Shown here: positions 25,216-30,833 of the stretch, piece by piece
How the letters are laid out: every line of letters starts with the position of its first letter
How positions within the stretch are numbered: position 1 is the first letter of the stretch
Source: Mogibacterium sp.
GTDB taxonomy: Bacteria; Bacillota; Clostridia; Peptostreptococcales; Anaerovoracaceae
NCBI GenBank assembly: GCA_017433975.1
Contig: JAFRGD010000004.1
Span: 1-41,766 of the forward strand
DNA: 41,766 nt
Reading direction: 5' to 3'
Notes under the pieces: generated by a model
What the model was told of the DNA's origin: nothing
Seen by the model: only the letters and a program-made list of their open reading frames with translations
Databases searched by the model: none
Translations under genes and position numbers: made by a program

Positions 25216-25857
25216 TCAGACAGCCGTTCCGGCGCGGTTGGCCGGCTGCAGGATGATGACGCGTCCCGGCAGGTCGTTGTCCGTGTCGACCGTGCTGGTC
25301 GACAGGATGACGATGCCCGAAAGCAGTCCCGCATAGTCGTAAACATTCCCGATATTGCTAAGACCGAAGCTTTCTTCTTTGCTGCTATAGTGCATCGGGA
25401 CGGTATATCTCGCGTCAAGCTCCAACGTCAGGTACGCAGCCTCGCGCGGTCCAATCGTATAGGTGCCGCCGACCGGAATCAACAGAACGTCTGCTCCGGC
25501 GAGGAAGACCTTTTCCGCCTCCGATAATGCGCAGCCGATGTCGCCCATGTGCACGACGCGTGTCTCGCCGTCGTCGAGCACGAAGATCTTGGTCGTGCCG
25601 CGGAGTTTGCCCTGCTGGTCGTCGTGGAACGTCTCGAGTTCGATCACGTGAATGCGTTCCGGTGCGCCAGGATCGACGAGTTCGACGTTGTGCGCCGCGT
25701 TGTGGTCGAAATGGCCGTGCGAGCAAAGCACGCGGTTCGCCCGCTCCCTCACAGGAGCGAGTCCCGGAATCGAGCCGTCCTCATACGGGTCGATCACGAT
25801 CGAATACCCGCCGGACTCGACCTTAAAACAAGCATGTCCGATCCATGTTACTTTCAT
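25216..25857 (-). CDS. MBL-fold metal-dependent hydrolase (UPF0173-like)
   Basis: 213 aa metallo-beta-lactamase fold: TWIGHACFKVE at the N-terminus, metal motif SHGHFDH, HMGDIGCALSEAE and IPVGGTYTIGPREAA. It belongs to the YtkL/UPF0173 group of small cytoplasmic hydrolases, whose substrate is not established. Its ATG overlaps the stop of the upstream AlaDH-like gene (ATGA), so the two are translated together. A GC-rich hairpin lies in the 93 bases after it but without a T run. Confidence 0.85.
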   Translation of the reverse strand: MKVTWIGHACFKVESGGYSIVIDPYEDGSIPGLAPVRERANRVLCSHGHFDHNAAHNVELVDPGAPERIHVIELETFHDDQQGKLRGTTKIFVLDDGETRVVHMGDIGCALSEAEKVFLAGADVLLIPVGGTYTIGPREAAYLTLELDARYTVPMHYSSKEESFGLSNIGNVYDYAGLLSGIVILSTSTVDTDNDLPGRVIILQPANRAGTAV

Positions 25858-26717
25858 TCTTCATCCTCTCCTCTGTCAATCGACCAGAGCGCAATGTTGA
25901 GCGCGTCCACCGGGGTTTCCCACTTGCGGCCCTGTGCCTGCGCCGTGCGCTCGTCCGTCAGGATCCCCTCGTACGTGATCAGACCATCGCGCAGGGTCGC
26001 ATCGTCCGCGCAGGCGACCTGGACGCCTTTGTCAAACAGTCTGAGGCAGAAGTCGGTGATGCTGTGGTCCGAAGTGTCGCTCCGCTCCCAGGCGATGTCA
26101 AAGCCGTCGCACCGAGCCGGTGCGTCGCTCCCGATCGGAAGCCGCTCGAGCGCGAAGACCGTCGCACCGCTCTCCAGCAGCGCGTCCACAATGTCGCTCC
26201 GGTCGGTCGGACTGACCCTGCCGAAAGCGATCTGACCCTTGCGGAAGTGCCTGACCTCTTCGAGCGTGAAGCCGCCCGCCTTGAGCAGGCAGTCCGCGCC
26301 CTCGATCAGCCGCTCGTCACTGTACACCAAAGCCGCGCCGGCGTCCTCGTATGCGCTGTCAGGATACCCTGCGCCGCGTCCCGCACCGGACTGCACCGTC
26401 ACATGATGTCCCACGTTAACGAGCGCCGCCACGTCCTCCGGGGTCAGTGCGACCTCCTGTACGATGGTGGCATTGCCGCCGAGCTTGCGCATCACGGCGC
26501 TGTCGCAGCCGTAAACGACCTCGCCCGGCTCCGCCCGCATGAGGCCGACATTCTTGCCCGGGCGCTTTGGCGGAAACTGCATCTGCTCGCGGATCGAATC
26601 AGTCGCGGTCACAAGCGCCGCCTCCAGCGCGTTTGCAGCCGCCTTGATCTCTTCCTCGCTGATCGGGTTGTCCAGCGATCTGCCGAACGGTTTATCGATT
26701 TGATTATTATTTTCCAT
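25854..26717 (-). CDS. Lone alanine dehydrogenase/PNT N-terminal-domain-like protein
   Basis: 287 aa. Residues about 45-160 match the N-terminal domain of alanine dehydrogenase and transhydrogenase alpha: KNVGLMRAEPGEVVYGCDSA, ATIVQEVALTPEDVAALV, HHVTVQSGAGRGAGYPDSAY, EDAGAALV and DCLLKAGGFTLEEV. The later part (RKGQIAFGRVSPTDRSDIVD) continues the fold. However, the canonical NAD-binding GxGxxG core is not visible and the protein is about 80 residues shorter than alanine dehydrogenase. It may bind a ligand without being a normal dehydrogenase. The start at 26717 has GAGGA upstream and overlaps the small membrane protein gene by 11 bases. Confidence 0.7.
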   Translation of the reverse strand: MENNNQIDKPFGRSLDNPISEEEIKAAANALEAALVTATDSIREQMQFPPKRPGKNVGLMRAEPGEVVYGCDSAVMRKLGGNATIVQEVALTPEDVAALVNVGHHVTVQSGAGRGAGYPDSAYEDAGAALVYSDERLIEGADCLLKAGGFTLEEVRHFRKGQIAFGRVSPTDRSDIVDALLESGATVFALERLPIGSDAPARCDGFDIAWERSDTSDHSITDFCLRLFDKGVQVACADDATLRDGLITYEGILTDERTAQAQGRKWETPVDALNIALWSIDRGEDEE

Positions 26718-26871
26718 CTTTGTCCTCGGCAATCAGTTCACCCAGTCTCTTTGCAGCGGCAATCAGGGTCAGCCCCGCCGTCAGTCCGACCGCAAGCATG
26801 CTGATCGCGACCTTGCCGATGCTCTCGACTTGCTTTTCACCTATTGCGACATGAGGGATTTCTTTGGCCAT
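26707..26871 (-). CDS. Small single-span membrane protein (54 aa)
   Basis: 54 aa, read by hand. It opens MAKEIPHVAIGEKQVESIGK, continues VAISMLAVGLTAGLTLIAAA (membrane helix, about 21-40) and ends KRLGELIAEDKDGK. GGGAGGTACCC before the ATG is a strong SD. Its stop overlaps the start of the AlaDH-like gene, so it is a coupled operon member and not chance. I do not recognise a family. A membrane anchor or partner for the AlaDH-like protein is a guess based on coupling. Confidence 0.75.
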   Translation of the reverse strand: MAKEIPHVAIGEKQVESIGKVAISMLAVGLTAGLTLIAAAKRLGELIAEDKDGK

Positions 26872-27025
26872 GGGTACCTCCCTTAAACATGCAGTATCTG
26901 AAATATCTATAGTACATACTTTCCCACGCTAATAGAGTACCACATTCTCGCGTCTGATTCAATAAAATGTGTTATCGGCTCCCGCAGATTCTGTGAGGTT
27001 TCTGTGCTCGAATTCTTCACAAGAC

Positions 27026-27107
27026 AGAGAAAAAGCCGGCTGCCCGGCTTCTTCTCTGCTGTCATTTTATTATTTATTTGGTCCAGGCACAATATATGGC
27101 CTTTCTT
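27026..27107 (-). ncRNA. Short transcript between a strong promoter and a terminator (candidate sRNA or attenuated leader)
   Basis: A consensus promoter (27114-27142) is followed about 55 bases later by a terminator hairpin, AAGCCGG (27033-27039) with CCGGCTT (27044-27050), loop CTGC, then TTTTCTCT on the minus strand. The product would be about 80 nt. It lies upstream of the 54-aa gene, so readthrough could also drive that operon. A tiny ORF, GTG-started MPGPNK, with AGAAAGG in front is possible. No known RNA family is recognised. Confidence 0.5.
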
Positions 27108-27113
27108 TAGTTC

Positions 27114-27142
27114 ATTATATGCCACATAATGTATACCGTCAA
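27114..27142 (-). promoter_or_regulatory. Consensus promoter upstream of the 54-aa protein operon
   Basis: Minus strand: -35 TTGACG (27137-27142), 17-base spacer, -10 TATAAT (27114-27119). It starts 19 bases after element copy D ends. Confidence 0.85.
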
Positions 27143-27160
27143 CTACTTTTTCACCTTTTT

Positions 27161-27381
27161 GCCGCCTGTTGGTCTCTGCGTTGCCACAGGCTGCTGTCAG
27201 GGTACGGCTCTCGCCTCGTGCCGATGACGCAACGGTGCTAAGCTCAGCCTTCGCTCATCGTCTCGACTGACATCGAGCGGAGACGCTCATGTCAGCCTTC
27301 GCCGATGGGCTCGGCTGTCGCTAAGCACCGGCTATCGGCAAGCCCCTGACAGCAGCCTGTGGCAGCGCAGAAAGCAGGCGG
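27161..27381 (+). repeat. Dispersed structured element, copy D (longest)
   Basis: Outer arm CCGCCTG (27162-27168) pairs with CAGGCGG (27375-27381). An almost perfect 28-bp arm, 27175-27202 with 27345-27372, has a single mismatch. Core on the plus strand: TACGGCTCTCGCCTCG, CCGAT paired with ATCGG (compensated relative to copies A-C), GACGCAA, CGGTGCTAAGCTC and TCGCTAAGCACCGGCT. The apical part is expanded to about 75 bases with its own pairings (TGACAT/ATGTCA). It lies between hairpin E and the promoter at 27114-27142. Confidence 0.85.
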
Positions 27382-27431
27382 TAACAAGAGAGTAGTAAAT
27401 ACAGTCTTATTCCTCTCGGATCGTGTTGAAG

Positions 27432-27642
27432 CGAATGCCGGTGTGCGGCCACGGGGCCCGTGCGGAACACTCCGCAGGAGCAGTTGCGGTCACCGACGAA
27501 ATCAAAAGAGGGATTTCGCAAGAGTTGACGCACGCGCCGGGAGGCGCACTGCGTAACTCTCGAAATCCCTTTTGATGAGTCGTTATGACCGTCTGCGACG
27601 AGGACGTTCCGCACTGGCCCCGTGGCCGCACACCGGCACTCG
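27432..27642. ncRNA. Giant rod-like hairpin E after the nuclease gene
   Basis: Almost the whole 211 bases fold on themselves. The outer 37-bp arm (27432-27468 with 27606-27642) has two mismatches. Inner helices: CGGTCA/TGACCG, GAC/GTC, a 16-bp helix ATCAAAAG-GGATTTCG with CGAAATCCCTTTTGAT (two-base bulge), AGAGTT-ACGC/GCGT-ACTCT, and GCGCC/GGCGC closing a GGGA loop. TTTTT follows on the plus strand. On the minus strand it begins 4 bases after the nuclease stop. It does not share the core of elements A-D. It could be a stabilising 3' structure of the nuclease mRNA or an independent RNA; strand unresolved. Confidence 0.65.
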
Positions 27643-27645
27643 TTT

Positions 27646-28458
27646 TTACGCGGCGTCGTCCAGGTCTTCTTCGACCTCTACCTCCCAGTTGTCACCGGTC
27701 GCGTAGTCGATCTCGATCCGCGGCTGGACGTTGTAGCAGTAAACGTTGAAGCAGATCCCCTTGCCGCCGTCCTCGACCGACAGCGCCTCCATGTGCACGC
27801 CGCGGGCGACGAGTTCATTTCCCTTGAAAATCGGTGACACCCGGTACATGACGTGGTTGCCCGTCCGCCGCACGTAGTACCCGACCTCCTCCTCGAACGG
27901 CAGCATGCCAATCGTGTTGAGGTACCGCGTCCCCGTGATGAGGTTGCGGTCGTTCAGGTCTTCGCCCGCGAGCTGGAACGCGATTAGATGGCACCGGTTG
28001 AAAAGCATCTCCTGGTCGACAAAGTCGTACCGGTTGCTGTGCCAGCCGGTCGGATGGATGCTCGAGATCTGCTGCCGCTCCCCGGTCGGCATGAGGTCCT
28101 TTCCGATGCAGGCCATCGCCGTGCCGCACCGCCCGAGCCCGTCCAGCGGACTGTAGAATTCGTACGACTCCGTCACGATCTCCTCGTCCGAAAACTCCGG
28201 TACGTTCCCGTTGATTACTACGTACGGTTCGCCGGAGTACTCCGGGATGTCGTCCAGAGAGATCGTATTGTCTTTCTCGTGGCCGAGGAACTTGTCAAAG
28301 AAGCCGTTTTCAATTGCAACGTAAAGCGCCAGCGCCACGATGACGAGGATCACCCGGAGCACCCTTCTGGTCCGGTTCCTTTTGATCTCCGCCTCGCTCG
28401 GCTGCCTCTTGTAGACCTTTTTATATGGTTTTTTTGATGAATACTTGCGCTTTGCCAT
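27646..28458 (-). CDS. Membrane-anchored DNA/RNA non-specific endonuclease (EndA-like)
   Basis: 270 aa. Basic N-terminus, one membrane segment (about 39-56), then a beta-beta-alpha-metal nuclease domain. The motif MLFNRCHLIAFQLAGEDLN corresponds to the DRGH-type catalytic site of EndA/DNA-entry nucleases (His as general base, downstream Asn in NDRNLITGTRYLN as metal ligand). PTGWHSNRYDFVD and VPEFSDEEIV fit the same family. The active part would lie outside the cell: DNA degradation for nutrients, NET escape or DNA uptake are known roles. The second ATG (28458) with AGAGGA is used. It is co-transcribed with the HAD gene 2 bases upstream. Confidence 0.85.
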   Translation of the reverse strand: MAKRKYSSKKPYKKVYKRQPSEAEIKRNRTRRVLRVILVIVALALYVAIENGFFDKFLGHEKDNTISLDDIPEYSGEPYVVINGNVPEFSDEEIVTESYEFYSPLDGLGRCGTAMACIGKDLMPTGERQQISSIHPTGWHSNRYDFVDQEMLFNRCHLIAFQLAGEDLNDRNLITGTRYLNTIGMLPFEEEVGYYVRRTGNHVMYRVSPIFKGNELVARGVHMEALSVEDGGKGICFNVYCYNVQPRIEIDYATGDNWEVEVEEDLDDAA

Positions 28459-28460
28459 GA

Positions 28461-29060
28461 CTATCCTCTGCATTCGCGTTCCACGTCCGAACGCATCTGC
28501 CCTTCGTTTTCAAACAGAATCGCCCGCATCCCGAGCGTACGCGCCGCGTCCACATTGTTCTGGCGGTCGTCGATGAAGAGACACTCCTCCGGCGTGAGCC
28601 CGTATTTCGCGATCAGCCGCCGGTAAATCGCCGGGTCCGGCTTGATGACGTGCTCATCGCACGAGAAGACGCCGCCGTCCATGTGCGGCACGAAATCCAG
28701 CGCCGCGCGGTTCGCCCGCATGACGTGCTCCGAATAATTCGACAGGTAGAGCACCCGGTATCCGCGCGCCTTGAGGTCCTGGATGTACGGAATCACCCAG
28801 TCCCGGCGCGTAACGCATTCGCCGACCCGCTCGAACGCCTCGAGAATCTGCTCCCGATACGCCGGCCGCGCACGGTAAAACGACGCCAGGATTTCCTCCT
28901 CCGTCCGCACGGCCACGTCCAGTTCGTCCCAATAGCCGGTCTCAAACATCGCAGCAGATACCTCGCGCGCCGTCTCCTTGTCAAACAACGAATGGCTGTA
29001 ACTCTCCCAGTCGAATCCGATCAGAACCCCTCCGATATCGAAAACGATCGTCGTAATCAC
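28461..29060 (-). CDS. HAD-superfamily hydrolase
   Basis: 199 aa with a GTG start (29060) after GGGGGAAACA; upstream in-frame sequence has no homology. Haloacid dehalogenase motifs: IVFDIGGVLIGFDW (note Ile replaces nothing essential, but the second acidic residue of DxD is Gly, as in the YihX/epoxide-hydrolase-like subgroup), YLSNYSEHV (motif II), KPDPAIYRRL (motif III) and FIDDRQNNV (motif IV). A small-molecule phosphatase is possible, though loss of the second Asp makes its mechanism uncertain. First gene of the HAD-nuclease operon. Confidence 0.85.
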   Translation of the reverse strand: MITTIVFDIGGVLIGFDWESYSHSLFDKETAREVSAAMFETGYWDELDVAVRTEEEILASFYRARPAYREQILEAFERVGECVTRRDWVIPYIQDLKARGYRVLYLSNYSEHVMRANRAALDFVPHMDGGVFSCDEHVIKPDPAIYRRLIAKYGLTPEECLFIDDRQNNVDAARTLGMRAILFENEGQMRSDVERECRG

Positions 29061-29094
29061 TGTTTCCCCCTGCCTCCCTGTAATCTTTGTCTTT

Positions 29095-29123
29095 ATTATA
29101 TCTGCAAAAGGCCGCGAATGCCA
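29095..29123 (-). promoter_or_regulatory. Probable promoter for the HAD-nuclease operon
   Basis: Minus strand: -10 TATAAT (29095-29100), a weak -35 TGGCAT (29118-29123), 17-base spacer. Confidence 0.55.
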
Positions 29124-29163
29124 CTTGCATTTCTTCGCAAAAATATTTCGGTAGCAAAATATA

Positions 29164-29192
29164 TTGACAAATCCAATCGGGCGTGTTACTAT
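29164..29192 (+). promoter_or_regulatory. Promoter for the MarR-family regulator
   Basis: -35 TTGACA (29164-29169), 17-base spacer, -10 TACTAT (29187-29192). The stretch TTGACAAATC-CAATCGGG is nearly the same as the tyrS promoter (TTGACAAATCACAATCGGG). Confidence 0.8.
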
Positions 29193-29248
29193 TACTTCGG
29201 TACCAAACAAATATATCGCATATCAGAAGAAAATGAAAGGATAAATAC

Positions 29249-29911
29249 ATGAATCGACCGATTGAAATGGAACTGTTTGAGGCGCTCATGCGCACTTCGA
29301 GAAAAGTAAAACATCAGATGTTCGGCTGCGGGCCGCGCGGGCCGGAAGGCTTCGGACCTCGCAGGCCAATGCCGCCGCATGGACCGGGCATGGGACCGGA
29401 GGGCTGCCACCGCGGGCCGGAAGGCTTCGGACCTCGCAGGCCAATGCCGCCGCATGGACCGGGCATGGGACCGGAGGGCTGCCACCGCGGACCGGAAGGC
29501 TTCGGACCTCGCGGACCGATGCCGCCGCATGGGCCAGAGGGCTGCCATCATCACGGACCGCACCACGGGCCGCACGGCAGAGGTCCCCTCTCCCGCGAAC
29601 GCGTGCTCACCGCACTGCTCGCCGCGGAGGACGGCCTGCGCCAGAAGGCGCTCGCGGAGCAGCTCCGCGTGAACCCGTCTTCCATGTCCGAGTTCATCGA
29701 CCGGCTGGAGTCCGACGGCTACATCGTCCGCACGGTGGACCCGACGGACAAGCGCGCCACCATCATCACCCTCACCGAGAAGGGTCAGGCGCGCGCCTGC
29801 GAGGTCGAGGACGAGCGCGCAGAGAACATCACACCGATCTTTGCCGCCCTGACCGAGGACGAGAAAGCCCAGCTCCTCGCCCTGCTGAACAAACTGATAG
29901 CTGAGGAATAG
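29249..29911 (+). CDS. MarR-family regulator with His/Cys/Gly/Pro repeat insertion
   Basis: 220 aa. A first helix (about 1-24) and a C-terminal winged helix are MarR-like: RERVLTALLAAEDGLRQKAL, NPSSMSEFIDRLESDGYIVR, and the wing DPTDKRATIITLTEKG. Between them, residues 31-112 form a low-complexity insertion: two exact and one partial 25-residue repeat of the type GPEGFGPRRPMPPHGPGMGP-EGCHR, ending CHHHGPHHGPHG. The Cys-His pairs and His clusters suggest metal binding, so a metal-responsive repressor is a reasonable guess. SD is AAAGG. It has its own promoter and terminator, so it is monocistronic. Confidence 0.85.
   Translation: MNRPIEMELFEALMRTSRKVKHQMFGCGPRGPEGFGPRRPMPPHGPGMGPEGCHRGPEGFGPRRPMPPHGPGMGPEGCHRGPEGFGPRGPMPPHGPEGCHHHGPHHGPHGRGPLSRERVLTALLAAEDGLRQKALAEQLRVNPSSMSEFIDRLESDGYIVRTVDPTDKRATIITLTEKGQARACEVEDERAENITPIFAALTEDEKAQLLALLNKLIAEE
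29339..29541 (+). repeat. 75-bp in-frame tandem repeat inside the MarR gene
   Basis: Units at 29339-29413, 29414-29488 and a partial unit from 29489. The first two are virtually identical at DNA level, so the duplication is recent or kept homogeneous. The 75-bp period keeps the frame; copy number could vary between strains. Confidence 0.9.
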
Positions 29912-29935
29912 CCATCACATGCTTTCTCTACAAAG

Positions 29936-29974
29936 AAAGACCTCTCTCCGGTTCCGTCCGGGGAGAGGTCTTTT
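29936..29974. terminator. Bidirectional terminator between marR-like gene and cystatin-like lipoprotein 1
   Basis: Stem AAAGACCTCTC plus CCGG (29936-29951) with CCGG plus GAGAGGTCTTT (29958-29973), loop TTCCGT, then TTTTG. Confidence 0.9.
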
Positions 29975-29991
29975 GTTATCTGAAAAAGTGA

Positions 29992-30816
29992 TTACTCGCT
30001 GAAGTTGGCCGGGTCGATTGTGCAGGCGTTGACGAGCTCAACGTTGTCGTCGAGGTCCACGCTGACCGCCAGAACCTGCAGCTTTGTCATCGGACCGCCG
30101 TCTGACGCCGGCACCGCGCAGAGGAACGTATAGTTCGTGCCCGCAACGGCCTGCGTCCCAAGCAGGAGCATCGGAACCGGCTTGTCACCTTTCATCTCTG
30201 CGGTTACCGCCTTGAACGCCGCCGCCGCATCCTCCGGGAGTTCTTCCCTGGTGTAGTCCTCCGGAATCTCCCAGCCGCTGACGATGCCTTCGTCGATGGT
30301 TCCGAGGCCGTCGCTGACGAGGAACGACTTGATGTCGAACTCTTTGACCGTCGAAACCATCGCGCTGCCTTTTGGGGTGACGTAAATGACGACCATCTGG
30401 TAGCCCGGGTCCGAATACTCTGATGTGGACTCGCAGAGGATCATGTAGTTGGTTCCGCCGACGACCTGCCGCGCAACATAAGCGACCGGCTTGACTTCGC
30501 TTGGGAAGCCTTCCATCGCTTCTTTGTACGCCTTCTGCACGTCATCCGGCAGTTTGACTGCGTCCCTGGACGGGATGTCCCACGCGCCGGGCATCGGAGA
30601 GAACGCCATCTCCGGATCTTCCTCCGGTTCCTCTTCCTCCGGCTCCACCTCCGGTTCCTCTTCTTCCGGCTCTTCGATTTCCTCCTCGATCTCCTCGACG
30701 ACGTCCTCGGTCTCCACTTCCTCCGGTTCGGTGCTCTTGACCGTGTCGTCAGCGCCGCACGCCGCGAGGCAAGCCACGAGCGTCGCCAGAATCAAGGCGG
30801 CGATTCGTTTTTTCAT
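29992..30816 (-). CDS. Lipoprotein with duplicated cystatin-like domain, paralogue 1
   Basis: 274 aa. Signal peptide with lipobox LAAC (Cys20), a long Glu/Pro-rich spacer (30-70), then two similar domains. Each holds a cystatin-type inhibitory-loop motif: RQVVGGTNYMILC (117-124 core) and TQAVAGTNYTFLC (222-229 core). Each starts with a GW/GAW element and LPxDxxxAxxxA helix, the order helix-then-QxVxG strand expected for the cystatin fold. Eukaryotic cystatins use QVVAG to block papain-like proteases. It begins 17 bases after the corrinoid-activator gene, so it is probably the last gene of the B12 operon. Inhibitory function is inferred. Confidence 0.75.
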   Translation of the reverse strand: MKKRIAALILATLVACLAACGADDTVKSTEPEEVETEDVVEEIEEEIEEPEEEEPEVEPEEEEPEEDPEMAFSPMPGAWDIPSRDAVKLPDDVQKAYKEAMEGFPSEVKPVAYVARQVVGGTNYMILCESTSEYSDPGYQMVVIYVTPKGSAMVSTVKEFDIKSFLVSDGLGTIDEGIVSGWEIPEDYTREELPEDAAAAFKAVTAEMKGDKPVPMLLLGTQAVAGTNYTFLCAVPASDGGPMTKLQVLAVSVDLDDNVELVNACTIDPANFSE

Positions 30817-30833
30817 TCCTCAATTCCTCCTCA

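Noticed and set aside
26907..27125. 72-aa ORF on the minus strand
   Set aside because: Its ATG overlaps the -10 box of the promoter at 27114-27142 and it reads through a terminator; no homology.
1..27381. Elements A-D as a MITE or IS fragment
   Set aside because: No shared terminal inverted repeats or target-site duplications; the arms differ completely between copies while staying complementary, and no transposase remnant is present.
27321..27614. ORFs inside elements D and E
   Set aside because: The sequence is constrained by base pairing in long hairpins; the ORFs lack SD and motifs.
29339..29541. CRISPR-like repeat array
   Set aside because: The 75-bp units are directly adjacent without spacers and lie in frame inside the MarR coding sequence.
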